From contig NZ_ML133686.1 of assembly GCF_003985155.1 (NCBI RefSeq), positions 342,001-406,000 of the forward strand: a stretch of 64,000 nt of DNA, read 5' to 3'. The notes below the pieces were generated by a model. It worked only from the letters and a program-made list of their open reading frames with translations, was not told where the DNA came from and did not search any database. Origin of the DNA: Rhizobium vallis (GTDB lineage Bacteria; Pseudomonadota; Alphaproteobacteria; Rhizobiales; Rhizobiaceae). Below are positions 29,981 through 39,010 of this stretch, piece after piece; positions within the stretch are counted from its first letter, which is position 1, and the number at the start of each line of letters is the position of its first letter. A program made the translations under genes and the position numbers.

Positions 29981-31239
29981 GATTGGGCTCCTCTCAAGGT
30001 GTTGACCGCACGCATGCCGAGCTGGATGTACTGGCCCGAAATATCGACTTCCAGGCCGGGCACGATCACCCTGACCACCGAGACCGGCAGAGTGCGATGC
30101 GCAAACGGCACGACGACGATCTGCTCGATGCCGGTCGCCGTCAGTCGTTCGGCAATATGGCGGATGGAGTCCTGGATCGTCGCCGGGCGGCGATGATGGG
30201 CCTGGAACGCGCGCATCCGGCCGTCGCCCTCACAGAGTTCGACCACTTCTTGCATCGCTGCACTCCGGTCGAGCCTTTGATAGACGCGCGGTGAGAAATC
30301 GTCGCGGCTGCCGGCAATCGCGGTCAGCCGGCTCTGCGCCGCTTCGGTGATGGCGCGCAGCGCGGCGCGCACAGGATCGGGATGGCAGCCACAGCCGCCA
30401 CAGACATGCGACCAGCGCGCATCGACGCGATCGGAAAGATTGCCGGGCATGATGACGGCCAGGAAAACGGGAACGCCGATATCGGTCGTCATGTCGAGCA
30501 GCAGCAGCCGCATGCCGGCGCGGGCGATCCGATCGGTCATAATGTCGATGACCGCATCGTCGAAGGAGGCTGGGTCGATGCGGCATTCCTTCAGGCGTTC
30601 CGGCGATTTGAGCTGGGTCAAGGCCCAGGCGTCGCGCTCCACCAGTTCGCAAAGTCCATGCAGCGCCGCTTCGGAGGGCGTGTTGCCGGAGGCAAGCCCG
30701 TCGCTCGACTGCTCGAAGCCCGGCGGCCTCTCGCCGCGATGGTCGAGACCGACGAGCCACCAGGGCACGAAAACGCTGTTGCCGGAAAGGATATCGAGGC
30801 CAGAGCACCAGGGAATGGGGCGATTGCCGATCTCGTCGGGTGCGCAGCGCGCGACGTTGTCGAGATCGATCATTGCGGCACGCTCGGCCCGCATGCTCTC
30901 GACCGTCGCCTGCGTCAGGTCGGCCGGCGGGATTTCCGCAATCCGCGTCTCGATTGCCTCCATCGCCGCCGAGGCCATGGCGGCGTCATTGTCGATGCCC
31001 TTGCCTTGGAAGACCGAAAGCGTATGGCTGTTCGGCCGCGTTGCGAAGGCGACGGGGATGTTCAGGACGTCGAGCGCGGTCAGGAGGCCGACGCGTGTTA
31101 TGCCGAATTCGCGCAGGTGCGGCCTGATCGCCGCAAGCGTCTGGGCCGGCGTGACCGCACGGTCGTGATATTCGCTGACACCGGCCGATGATCGTTCAAG
31201 GTCACCGGCAAGCGTTTCAAGGTCGGTGAAAGCGGACAT
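29977..31239 (-). CDS. YcaO-domain ATP-dependent backbone-modifying enzyme
   Basis: A 420-residue YcaO protein: FGITRVGLLTALDVLNIPVAFATRPN, SVFQGKGIDNDAAMASAAMEAIE, DGLASGNTPSEAALHGLCELVERDA with the ATP/Mg Glu residues, and PVSVVRVIVPGLE near the end. YcaO enzymes phosphorylate amide oxygen to make azolines or thioamides in RiPPs; the partner TfuA points to thioamidation. It starts 12 bases after a 47-codon ORF, a typical place for a precursor peptide. No dehydrogenase or E1-like gene is nearby, arguing against azole formation. Confidence 0.9.
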   Translation of the reverse strand: MSAFTDLETLAGDLERSSAGVSEYHDRAVTPAQTLAAIRPHLREFGITRVGLLTALDVLNIPVAFATRPNSHTLSVFQGKGIDNDAAMASAAMEAIETRIAEIPPADLTQATVESMRAERAAMIDLDNVARCAPDEIGNRPIPWCSGLDILSGNSVFVPWWLVGLDHRGERPPGFEQSSDGLASGNTPSEAALHGLCELVERDAWALTQLKSPERLKECRIDPASFDDAVIDIMTDRIARAGMRLLLLDMTTDIGVPVFLAVIMPGNLSDRVDARWSHVCGGCGCHPDPVRAALRAITEAAQSRLTAIAGSRDDFSPRVYQRLDRSAAMQEVVELCEGDGRMRAFQAHHRRPATIQDSIRHIAERLTATGIEQIVVVPFAHRTLPVSVVRVIVPGLEVDISGQYIQLGMRAVNTLRGAQS

Positions 31240-31251
31240 GCCGATAGGTCC

Positions 31252-31395
31252 TTAGCGGAACCTCAGCGCATGCGTCAGGCTCTCGAGCGCGTTGGCGGAA
31301 ACGTTAAGTTCGTCCTGTTTCATGGCTGCTTTGGCAGCTGCAGAGAAGCGCAGCGACTGTGTCTGAACTGTGGTGGCTTCAGCATTCGTCTTCAT
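31252..31395 (-). CDS. 47-residue small ORF, candidate RiPP precursor peptide
   Basis: An ATG at 31395 preceded by GGAGATGGAAC opens 47 codons ending with TAA at 31252, 12 bases before the YcaO start. The translation begins MKTNAEATTVQTQSLRFS, has an amphipathic helical middle (AAAKAAMKQDELNVSANAL) and ends SLTHALRFR. It has no Cys, two LRF elements (residues 15-17 and 44-46) and several Ser/Thr. Size, start signal and position match a modified-peptide precursor, but there is no recognised leader motif; a regulatory peptide is the alternative. Too short for usual gene callers, so its support is contextual. Confidence 0.6.
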   Translation of the reverse strand: MKTNAEATTVQTQSLRFSAAAKAAMKQDELNVSANALESLTHALRFR

Positions 31396-31416
31396 GTTCC
31401 ATCTCCGATTGGCTGG

Positions 31417-31433
31417 GGCAGCGCCTTGCTGCC
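31417..31433 (-). repeat. Hairpin upstream of the 47-codon ORF
   Basis: GGCAGC and GCTGCC pair around a five-base loop, 22 bases before the small ORF start, in the 107-base gap after the SARP gene. It could terminate or attenuate read-through from that gene, though no clear T-run follows. Confidence 0.35.
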
Positions 31434-31502
31434 GTTAACCATCGGAGGGAAACATTGCCTGCGTCATTTAAGCGTTACAGGCTTCGTTAAAAGGCCACCT
31501 AA

Positions 31503-33455
31503 TCAGGGAAGACCTGCAAGTTGCAGGCCCTTTATCAACGGTTCCGTATAGGCGGGATCGCGATCGGGAACGAAATGACGGATGTCCTCGCTGCGGAAAT
31601 CCGGGAAATTTTCCAGCACCACCCGGGCATATTTGCCGGCCTTGTCAGTATCGCCCGCCATGGCATGCGAGGCGGCGAGCAGGCGGGCTGTGGCCTGCTT
31701 GGTCTTCACCGGCTCCAGCGCCTCGATCGCCATTTCATACTCTTCGCGCATGAAATGGATGCCGCCGAGGTTCCAGTAATAATAGTCCGGCGGCAGCGGA
31801 TTGAGCTTGAAGGCGGCGCGGCTGAGCTCCAACGCCCGGTCGAAATCGCCGTCGTGGGAAAGCGCGTCGGCGAAATCGGCAAGGATGTCGGCGTCGTTGG
31901 GATTGAGGTCCTGGGCCTGCTGGAAATGCTCCAGGCTTTCGTCGAAACGTCGGCGGTAAAGCGCCACGAAGCCGAGCTCGCGATAGGCCCGGCCGCTGTT
32001 CGGGTCGGACTGTTGCGCAAGGCGCGCGGCGCTGTTGGCTTCGTCAAGCAGTTCCGTGTCCTGCATGCCGCGGATCAGCCATTCCATGCCGAGTGCGCGT
32101 GAGACCCCGGCATGGGCGGCCGAGAAATGCTCATAGCGGTTGAGTGAGGATTTGAACCATTTGCGCGCCTGGCGCAGATGCTGCAGGTCGGTCTGGGCGA
32201 TCAGCCGCTTGCCTTCCAGGTAGAGGCGGTAAGCGGACGCCGGCGCATCGCCGATCGGCATCGCCAGTTCATGGCGCTCGATCGTGTCAGCAAGCGAAGA
32301 GACGATCCGCCGCGTCAGATGCGCGAAGGATTCGCTGATCTTCTGCATGACCAATGGCAGTTCGATGGCCCAGATCACCTCCGATGTCGTCGTCCGCGTC
32401 AGGCGGCAGGTCGCATAGACTTCCTCGTCACGGCCCTGGATGCTCACGTAGACCGCATAGTCGAAGCTGAGGTCGAGCGGGCCGGGCATGGCCCGCGTGG
32501 GATTGACCGCACGGCTGAGGATCTCGAGGCTCGTATGCGCGGCAATCACTTTGAAGCCGCGTTGCTGGCTGAGACCGATGGTGACGTCTTCAAGGAGCGC
32601 CCTGCCGACCCGCTCCATCAGCGGATCGGTGAAGATGCTTTCCGGCGGCAAGATGATGATACGCGGCTGGCCGACCGGATCGGCGAACATGCCGGGCGCT
32701 GCCGGGCGCTCGGATGCGGCGACCTGCGCTGCGGGTATCAGGCCGAGCTCGCGGGCGAGCGCCGTGGTGCTTTCTTCCGGCTCGGTATCGAAATCGTCCT
32801 TCAGCTGGCTCTTGCACTTGAGATAGGCCTGACGCGCCGCAGCCGGATCGTTCATCCTGACATGGAGACGCATCAAGGCGCGGTACGCCGTCTCGCTTGC
32901 AGAGTCGAGTTCGAGGAGACGCCTGGCAAGTGCGACCTGCTCTTCATCCGATCTGTCGTCGGCGGTCTCGACCAGCCGGGTGAGATGGGCGGAGCGCAGT
33001 TCGTCGATACGCTGGCGCTCGTAGGTCAGCCAGTCCTCGGCGCCCTGCGTCGGCGATTTGGCGCCTTCGAGCAGTTCGCCGTTGAGGATTTCGCTGTCCC
33101 CGGGCGCGAGCGGTCCCTTCTGTTTCAGAATATGGACATCGACCTCCCAACCATCCGCAAGCCCGATATGGGTTCTGGTTGCAGCGAGCAGCGGCGGAAG
33201 GTCGGCGGGGATGCTCTGTTCGATGCGCGCGAGCAGTTGGCGCAGGCTGCCCGCCCGCTTTTCCGGCAGCTCGGATTGCCAGAGCTGACGCCTGACGGTT
33301 TCGCGGTCAAGTTCGAGACTGGCTTCGGCGGCGAGCATGGCCAGGAGAAAATAAGATTTCTCCGGCAAGGGGAGTTCTCTCCCCGCCGCCATCAATCGCG
33401 GTCTTCCGAGCAGGCAGAGCCTGTTCGTCAACACCTCTCCCGATGTCCCTTGCAT
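31503..33455 (-). CDS. SARP-type (BTAD) transcriptional regulator with C-terminal TPR
   Basis: A 650-residue protein. The N-terminal winged-helix region (TNRLCLLGRPRLMAAGRELPLPEKSYFLLAML, in parts) and a bacterial transcriptional activation domain (EEQVALARRLLELDSASETAYRALMRLHV; AYLKCKSQL) define the SARP/AfsR format. A central domain (RIIILPPESIF, LLEDVTIGLSQQRGFKVIAA) resembles adenylate-cyclase-associated TPR regulators, and the C-terminus contains TPR repeats (GRAYRELGFVALYRRRFDESLEHFQQA). It lies 107 bases upstream of the small ORF-YcaO-TfuA genes on the same strand and is the natural candidate for their activator. ATG at 33455 is preferred over a TTG at 33479. Confidence 0.8.
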   Translation of the reverse strand: MQGTSGEVLTNRLCLLGRPRLMAAGRELPLPEKSYFLLAMLAAEASLELDRETVRRQLWQSELPEKRAGSLRQLLARIEQSIPADLPPLLAATRTHIGLADGWEVDVHILKQKGPLAPGDSEILNGELLEGAKSPTQGAEDWLTYERQRIDELRSAHLTRLVETADDRSDEEQVALARRLLELDSASETAYRALMRLHVRMNDPAAARQAYLKCKSQLKDDFDTEPEESTTALARELGLIPAAQVAASERPAAPGMFADPVGQPRIIILPPESIFTDPLMERVGRALLEDVTIGLSQQRGFKVIAAHTSLEILSRAVNPTRAMPGPLDLSFDYAVYVSIQGRDEEVYATCRLTRTTTSEVIWAIELPLVMQKISESFAHLTRRIVSSLADTIERHELAMPIGDAPASAYRLYLEGKRLIAQTDLQHLRQARKWFKSSLNRYEHFSAAHAGVSRALGMEWLIRGMQDTELLDEANSAARLAQQSDPNSGRAYRELGFVALYRRRFDESLEHFQQAQDLNPNDADILADFADALSHDGDFDRALELSRAAFKLNPLPPDYYYWNLGGIHFMREEYEMAIEALEPVKTKQATARLLAASHAMAGDTDKAGKYARVVLENFPDFRSEDIRHFVPDRDPAYTEPLIKGLQLAGLP

Positions 33456-33668
33456 CTCGCTTCTCACCCCTGAAGCCAAGGCGCGCTGACGCGCCGGCCG
33501 GTTGATAGCATGTTAGAGCTATAAGAGCGTCTCGCATAGCGGCTTTGCTATAAAAATGAGAAAATTCATCGAATAATTGCATCTTCTCATGCCATAAGTG
33601 GGAGAAAATGCTTTACCAACACTTGATGTGCCCGATGACGGTGTCTTATTCTGGCACGTTATTTCTCT

Positions 33669-34568
33669 TCAGAGCGCCCGGACGATCCGTTTTGCGCCTG
33701 CTTCCGTCGCGGTTGCAGCCTCGACGAAATCCAATCCGATATCGAGCACCGGCGCGCTGTGCGTCAGCCAGCCGACAGAAATGAGGTCGACGCCGGAAGC
33801 CGCGATGGCTGCAGCCGTTGCCGGCGTGACGCGGCCTGATGCTTCGGTGATGGCCCGGCCTTCGACGATGGCGACGGCTTCGCGCAGCTGATCCTGTGTC
33901 ATGTTGTCGAGCAGAACGGCATCGACGCCGATCTCCATCGCTTCGCGCAATTGATCGAGCGTATCGACCTCGACCTCGATCTTGACCATATGGCCGATGC
34001 CTCCCCGCGCCCGGCGGATCGCCTCAGTGACGCCCCCGGCGATGGCGACGTGATTGTCCTTGATCAGCACCGCGTCATGAAGCGCGAAACGGTGGTTCAT
34101 GCCGCCGCCGGCCCGCACCGCATATTTCTCCAGCGCCCGGAGCCCCGGCGTCGTCTTGCGGGTGCAGGCGACGGACGCCTTGGTGCCCCTGATGGCGGCG
34201 GCAATCTCAGCCGTCACGGTCGCGATGCCAGAGAGATGGCCGAGGAAATTCAGCGCGGTGCGCTCGGCAGTCAGCAGGCCGCGCGACGGGCCTTCGATGG
34301 TGGCGATCACATCGCCCGGCTTTACCGCATCGCCATCCCTGACATGGCGGCGCATGACGATCTCGGGATCGACGAGGGAAAAGGCGAGCTCGGCCGCATC
34401 GAGGCCGGCAATCACGCCTGGCTGGCGGGCGGCCATCGCCACTGTCGAGCGGTGATCGGCGGGAATGACCGATGCCGAGGTGATGTCGCCGGCAAGGCCG
34501 AGATCTTCGAGCAGAGCTGCGCGCACCGACGGCTCGACGATCAGGCGCGGAAGGGAAACGAGGCTCAT
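33669..34568 (-). CDS. nadC: Nicotinate-nucleotide pyrophosphorylase (quinolinate phosphoribosyltransferase)
   Basis: A 299-residue NadC: EDLGLAGDITSASVIP, the TERTALNFLGHLSGIAT region, ACTRKTTPGLRALEKYAV with the catalytic Arg/Lys residues, LIKDNHVA and VDLISVGWLTHSAP. It converts quinolinate and PRPP to nicotinate mononucleotide and CO2, finishing the NadA-NadB route. It starts one base after the nadB stop. ATG 34568 is chosen over an upstream codon because it fits the coupling to nadB. It is the last gene of nadABC. Confidence 0.93.
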   Translation of the reverse strand: MSLVSLPRLIVEPSVRAALLEDLGLAGDITSASVIPADHRSTVAMAARQPGVIAGLDAAELAFSLVDPEIVMRRHVRDGDAVKPGDVIATIEGPSRGLLTAERTALNFLGHLSGIATVTAEIAAAIRGTKASVACTRKTTPGLRALEKYAVRAGGGMNHRFALHDAVLIKDNHVAIAGGVTEAIRRARGGIGHMVKIEVEVDTLDQLREAMEIGVDAVLLDNMTQDQLREAVAIVEGRAITEASGRVTPATAAAIAASGVDLISVGWLTHSAPVLDIGLDFVEAATATEAGAKRIVRAL

Positions 34569-34569
34569 C

Positions 34570-36111
34570 TCAGGCACTCCTTGCAAACGAATAGGGTGGC
34601 GTGGCGCGGGCGATCTCCAGCGTGTCGGAAAGGCTCATCCGCCGCCGGTCTGCATTGGCCATCTTCAACGGAAAATCCGTTCGGGCATGGGCGCCGCGCG
34701 ATTCCATCCGCAGGCTGGCGAAGACGGCGATCGAGAGCGCGACGATGGCCGGGTCGGCGGCAGGGTCGTCGCCTTCGGCAAGCGGCAGCAGGGCGGCGAT
34801 CGCGCCATGCACAGCCCCGGCGTTGCGCAGCACGCCGAGATGGCGCGAGACGATTGGCCGGACGAGCGATGCATCGGCCGGCGCCGGCAATCTTCCCGCG
34901 AAAGCGGGACGGGCAGTACCTGTGGACATGCCTGACATGTCGCGTGCCGCCCGCATGCCCATCACGGCTGCCTCCAGCAGCGAATTGCTGGCGAGCCGGT
35001 TTGCGCCGTGCAAGCCGGTCGAGGCCGCCTCTCCTGCCACCCAGAGGCCAGGCACCGAGCTGCGGCCATTCGCATCCGTCGCAACGCCGCCCATGTGATA
35101 GTGAACGGCCGGGCGCACCGGAATGAGGTCCTTCGCCGGATCGATGCCGGCCTCGCCGCAAAGGCTCGAGATGACTGGAAAACGCGCGGCAAAGCGGCCG
35201 CCGAGAGCAGCGCGGGCATCGAGAAAGACCCGGCCGCCGCGGGCGATTTCGGCGCTGATCGCCCGCGCCACCACGTCGCGCGGCGCAAGTTCGGCGCCTG
35301 GAGTGCGGGCCATGAAGCGTTCGCCCCTTTCATTGACGAGCAGGGCCCCCTCGCCGCGAACCGCTTCGCTGACAAGGGCCAAAGGCCTGCGGCGTGAATC
35401 GAGCGCCGTCGGGTGGAACTGGACGAATTCCATATCGGCGAGAACAGCCCCTGCCCTTGCCGCAAGCGCGATCCCTTGGCCGAAATTGCCCATCGGATTG
35501 GTGGTCGCGTCATAGAGCCCGCCGATGCCGCCGGTGGCGAGCACCAGCTTGGAGGTCGGCAGGATGGTGGCGCCTTTTGCTGTTGCGCAGAGCAGACCAG
35601 CCACACGCTCGCCGTCCATCAATATCCGCCGGGCTTCGAAGCCTTCGAGCACCGTGATCGCAGGTGTTTGCATCACCGCCTGCACCAGCGCGGCAATGAT
35701 TGCCGCCCCGGAGCCGTCGCCTTCGGCATGGACGATGCGGCGGCGGCAATGCGCGGCTTCCAGCCCGAGCGAAAGCTCGCCTGCCGCATTCCTGTCGAAG
35801 CGCACGCCAGCTTGCTCCAGCGCGGCAATCGCCGCCGGCGCCTCGGCGATGATACTGGCGGAGACCGCGGGGTCGCAGAGGCCGTCGCCTGCGGCAAGCG
35901 TGTCGGCAAGATGCAGTTCGGCGCGGTCGTCCGGGCCCATACTGGCGGCAATGCCGCCCTGCGCCCAGGCGCTCGACGTCTCCGCGCCGAGGGCGGCGCG
36001 GGTGACGATGATGGAGGGTTCGGGCGCCAGGGTCAGTGCGGCCATCAGCCCGGCAAGACCGCTGCCGACGATGACAGTACGTCCGGCAAGATGATCGAGC
36101 ACCTCGGTCAT
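34570..36111 (-). CDS. nadB: L-aspartate oxidase
   Basis: A 513-residue FAD protein: [18 protein letters not shown] is the dinucleotide-binding motif, [17 protein letters not shown] follows, and [21 protein letters not shown] and [13 protein letters not shown] are family landmarks. It oxidises L-aspartate to iminoaspartate, which NadA condenses with DHAP. The start overlaps the nadA stop by four bases (ATGA), so translation is coupled. Length matches the family. Confidence 0.93.
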   Translation of the reverse strand: MTEVLDHLAGRTVIVGSGLAGLMAALTLAPEPSIIVTRAALGAETSSAWAQGGIAASMGPDDRAELHLADTLAAGDGLCDPAVSASIIAEAPAAIAALEQAGVRFDRNAAGELSLGLEAAHCRRRIVHAEGDGSGAAIIAALVQAVMQTPAITVLEGFEARRILMDGERVAGLLCATAKGATILPTSKLVLATGGIGGLYDATTNPMGNFGQGIALAARAGAVLADMEFVQFHPTALDSRRRPLALVSEAVRGEGALLVNERGERFMARTPGAELAPRDVVARAISAEIARGGRVFLDARAALGGRFAARFPVISSLCGEAGIDPAKDLIPVRPAVHYHMGGVATDANGRSSVPGLWVAGEAASTGLHGANRLASNSLLEAAVMGMRAARDMSGMSTGTARPAFAGRLPAPADASLVRPIVSRHLGVLRNAGAVHGAIAALLPLAEGDDPAADPAIVALSIAVFASLRMESRGAHARTDFPLKMANADRRRMSLSDTLEIARATPPYSFARSA

Positions 36112-37079
36112 ATCGCCAGCATCCTCTCGACGGCGCGGCGCGCAGCCACTGCAATTGCCGGATCGACGGTCACTTCATGGCGGTTTTCTTCGAGTGCCGC
36201 GCGGATATTGGCAAGCGTGATCCGCTTCATATGCGGGCAGAGATTGCAGGGGCGGATGAACTCGACATCCGGATGGTGCACGGCGACATTGTCGCTCATC
36301 GAGCATTCGGTGAGCAGCACGACGCGCGCCGGCTTCTGCGTGCCGACATAGTCCGACATCACGGCGGTCGAGCCAGCAAAATCGGCTTCCGCCACCACGT
36401 CGGGCGGGCATTCGGGATGGGCAAGCACCATTACGCCCGGATGGTTTTCGCGCAGTTGGCGAACGTCATCGGCCGTGAAGAGTTCATGCACTTCGCAATG
36501 CCCATGCCAGGCGATGATTTCGACATCAGTTTCGCGGGCGACGTTGCGCGCCAGATATTCGTCCGGGATCATCAGCACCTGCGGGACACCAAGCGATTCC
36601 ACCACCTGTTTGGCATTGCCCGAGGTGCAGCAGATATCCGAAGCGGCCTTCACCGCCGCCGAGGTGTTAACATAGGTGACGATGGGCACGCCCGGATGGG
36701 CCTGGCGCAACAGCGCGATATCCTCAGGGGTGATCGAATCCGCCAGGGAGCAGCCGGCGCCGAGATCGGGGATCAGCACCGTCTTCTCGGGGTTCAGCAG
36801 TTTGGCAGTCTCCGCCATAAAATGCACGCCGGCGAGCACGATGACATCGGCATCGACTTCGATCGCCTTGCGGGCCAGCGCCAGGCTGTCGCCGACGATA
36901 TCGGCCACGCCATGGAAGATTTCCGGCGTCTGGTAGTTGTGCGCGAGAATGACGGCGTTGCGGCGGCGCTTCAGCTCAAGGATTGCGTCGACGTCGTTTT
37001 CAAACATCATCCATTCGGCTTTGGGGATGACGCGGCTGACGCGATGATAAAGCGAGGATGCGGAAACAGGGTGATTCAT
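36108..37079 (-). CDS. nadA: Quinolinate synthase A
   Basis: A 323-residue protein with the three Cys ligands of the 4Fe-4S cluster in recognisable context: [22 protein letters not shown] and [10 protein letters not shown], plus [10 protein letters not shown] and HPECPPDV. It condenses iminoaspartate with dihydroxyacetone phosphate to quinolinate. AGGAG precedes the ATG. It is the first gene after the regulator nadQ and is preceded by two operator-like palindromes, so its transcription is probably under NAD control. Confidence 0.93.
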   Translation of the reverse strand: MNHPVSASSLYHRVSRVIPKAEWMMFENDVDAILELKRRRNAVILAHNYQTPEIFHGVADIVGDSLALARKAIEVDADVIVLAGVHFMAETAKLLNPEKTVLIPDLGAGCSLADSITPEDIALLRQAHPGVPIVTYVNTSAAVKAASDICCTSGNAKQVVESLGVPQVLMIPDEYLARNVARETDVEIIAWHGHCEVHELFTADDVRQLRENHPGVMVLAHPECPPDVVAEADFAGSTAVMSDYVGTQKPARVVLLTECSMSDNVAVHHPDVEFIRPCNLCPHMKRITLANIRAALEENRHEVTVDPAIAVAARRAVERMLAI

Positions 37080-37093
37080 GACCGGCTCCTAAT

Positions 37094-37112
37094 TATGCTC
37101 TATGTGAGCATA
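37094..37112. promoter_or_regulatory. Operator palindrome 1 upstream of nadABC
   Basis: TATGCTC-TATGT-GAGCATA, a perfect 7-bp inverted repeat with a five-base spacer, 15 bases upstream of the nadA ATG. Together with the second copy it is the likely NadQ binding site controlling nadABC. Confidence 0.75.
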
Positions 37113-37127
37113 TCATAGGCAAATAGA

Positions 37128-37146
37128 TATTCTCACCGTGAGCATA
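37128..37146. promoter_or_regulatory. Operator palindrome 2 upstream of nadABC
   Basis: TATTCTC-ACCGT-GAGCATA repeats the first site with one changed base in one arm. The centres of the two sites are 34 bases apart, about three helical turns, so bound dimers would face the same side. The second copy ends three bases before the nadQ stop codon. Confidence 0.72.
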
Positions 37147-37148
37147 TG

Positions 37149-38087
37149 TCAATTGCGGGAGAGCGGTAATTTCGTTCCTGCCAGCGCGCGTTCTTCGAGC
37201 ACCGTGTGGCGGAAGCGGAAGAGCTTGGCCGGCCGGCCGCCGGTTTCGCTCTCAGTTCCTCCGGTTTCCTCGACCAGTTCCTGCTGCTCGATCAGGCGGC
37301 GGAAATTCTGCTTGTGCAGCGTCAGCCCGGCGAGAGCCTCGATGGTGCGCTGCAGTCTCAGCAGCGTGAAACTGTCAGGCATGAGCTCGAAGACAACGGG
37401 GCGATATTTGATCTTGGCGCGCAGCCGTGCGATCCCGGTGGCGAGAATGCGGCGGTGATCGGCAAACATCGCCCGGCCAAGATTGGCCGCGGCTGCGCAT
37501 CCGGCTTCTGCGACAAGCCCCGCCTCGTAAAGCAGTTCGTAGCGTTGCAGCGCCAGATCCTCGTTCCAGCCGCCGCCGTCGAGGCCGAAGGTAAAATCCG
37601 CCCGGCGATGACGGTGGTCGCGCCTTGCCGGATCGGCATCGGCCCAGCTCCCGAGGCGCGCCATGATCTCGTCGAGCACGGCCGGCCGGCCCTGCCGATG
37701 GTCTTCCCAGGGAAAATATTCGTACCAGCCATGCCATCCTGGCCGGCCCGCACCCGACTGCTCGTTGACGAGGCCGAGATAGCTGATCGAGATCGTCCGA
37801 CCGCCCGGGATGTCGTTGTTCCGGTCACGGTCGGCGAAGGTATAGAGCTGTTCGAGATAGCCGACAGGGTGCTCCGTCTGCTCCTGCACCCATTCGCGCA
37901 GGCCGGATTGCAGGGTGCGGTGCCCCATCTCGAAGGGGCCGGAAGGCAGTGCGTCGCCGGAGCGGATGGTCATCACGCGCGGCTCGTCCCCCGTCACCGC
38001 GACGAGCACCGCAATCAATTCCGCATGCGCAAAGCCGATCGTCACAGGGGATCGAATACTCCGTTCCGAATGAATCGAACGGATCAT
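37149..38087 (-). CDS. nadQ: NUDIX-related regulator of NAD synthesis (NadQ-type, COG4111-like)
   Basis: A 312-residue protein whose N-terminal half resembles a NUDIX-like ligand domain (AELIAVLVAVTGDEPRVMTI, GHRTLQSGLREWVQEQTEH) without a visible intact NUDIX box, and whose C-terminal half ends in a winged-helix region (LHKQNFRRLIEQQELVEETGG, GRPAKLFRFRHTVL). This is the NrtR/NadQ architecture. Alphaproteobacterial NadQ is predicted to repress nadABC, and the gene is directly upstream of nadA with twin palindromes between them. ATG 38087 is used; GTG further in is possible. Confidence 0.75.
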   Translation of the reverse strand: MIRSIHSERSIRSPVTIGFAHAELIAVLVAVTGDEPRVMTIRSGDALPSGPFEMGHRTLQSGLREWVQEQTEHPVGYLEQLYTFADRDRNNDIPGGRTISISYLGLVNEQSGAGRPGWHGWYEYFPWEDHRQGRPAVLDEIMARLGSWADADPARRDHRHRRADFTFGLDGGGWNEDLALQRYELLYEAGLVAEAGCAAAANLGRAMFADHRRILATGIARLRAKIKYRPVVFELMPDSFTLLRLQRTIEALAGLTLHKQNFRRLIEQQELVEETGGTESETGGRPAKLFRFRHTVLEERALAGTKLPLSRN

Positions 38088-38174
38088 TCCTGACACAGGC
38101 TATGGCCGAAGCCAATGGAGAGGAGGCGACTTCGCGGGGTCTCCCACATCATCGAGTAAACAGGCGCGGCTGGC

Positions 38175-38981
38175 TCAGGTGTTGCCTGCCTTCAACTGGT
38201 CCAGAAAAGTCTTCAGCTCCGCTTCGTCGATGCCGACGAGATGGCGCTTTTCCGGATAGGCGCCGGTCCTGACATCCTCGACGAATTCCGTGAAGGCGGC
38301 GATGCGCTCGCGCTGCAGCCGATCGTGTTCGTCCGCGAAGTTGCGATAGACCTTGGCATGGCGGGGATAGTGGTCGCGATTGGCGCCGAGCACGTCGTCG
38401 GCGAAGAGATATTGGGCATCGCAGCCACTGCCGGCTCCCATGGAGATCATCAGCATCGAAGTATTGCTGCTGATCGCGGCAGCGACATCCCCCGGAACGA
38501 CTTCAATTTCAGCGGCGAAAGCGCCGGCCTCTTCCAGCGCCTTGGTCTGGCGCCAGATCTCGGCTGCACTCGCCGCCGTCTTGCCGACGGCGCGGAAGCC
38601 GCCGGTCCAGGTCGCCTTGGAAGGGATCAGCCCGAGATGGCCGCAGACCGGAATGCCCTCGTCGCGCATGCGCCGGATCGTCTGCAGGCTCGCGGCGCAA
38701 TAGACCGCATCGCCGCCCGCCTTCAATGCCGCAAAGGCCGCGCGGAGATAGTCTTCGGCCGAGATATGGTCGCCATATTCGAGCCCCGGAATGGCAAACG
38801 GTGTGGGGGCGATTTCGCGAAAGACCGGACCGAGCAACGAGGGCGGCACCGAAACGATATCGATCCCGGCCTTTTCGGCGGCTTCCGCCTCCTCCAAGGA
38901 AGTGACGCGCAGCATGGTGAGCTGGCGCTTGCCCTTTTCCGCAAGCAGATCGGCGACCGTCGCGCGCTTATGTTTCTTCAT
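38175..38981 (-). CDS. Divergent PanB-like protein (ketopantoate hydroxymethyltransferase family)
   Basis: A 268-residue TIM-barrel protein whose C-terminal two thirds match PanB (PVCGHLGLIPSKATWTGGFRAVGKT, ALEEAGAFAAEIEVVPGDVA, SMGAGSGCDAQYLFADDVLG; quoted in short blocks). In the N-terminal part, however, the TAYD and VGDSLGMV motifs are replaced by RVTS and SVPPSLLG, and the second Asp-containing VADMPFG is not seen, so both usual Mg ligands seem lost. It is the last gene of the moc-like operon, 29 bases after the reductase gene, suggesting a role there and not in pantothenate synthesis. ATG 38981 has AAGGAA upstream. Confidence 0.75.
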   Translation of the reverse strand: MKKHKRATVADLLAEKGKRQLTMLRVTSLEEAEAAEKAGIDIVSVPPSLLGPVFREIAPTPFAIPGLEYGDHISAEDYLRAAFAALKAGGDAVYCAASLQTIRRMRDEGIPVCGHLGLIPSKATWTGGFRAVGKTAASAAEIWRQTKALEEAGAFAAEIEVVPGDVAAAISSNTSMLMISMGAGSGCDAQYLFADDVLGANRDHYPRHAKVYRNFADEHDRLQRERIAAFTEFVEDVRTGAYPEKRHLVGIDEAELKTFLDQLKAGNT

Positions 38982-39010
38982 CGTCAATTCCTTTGAAAAA
39001 TAGAGGCGGC

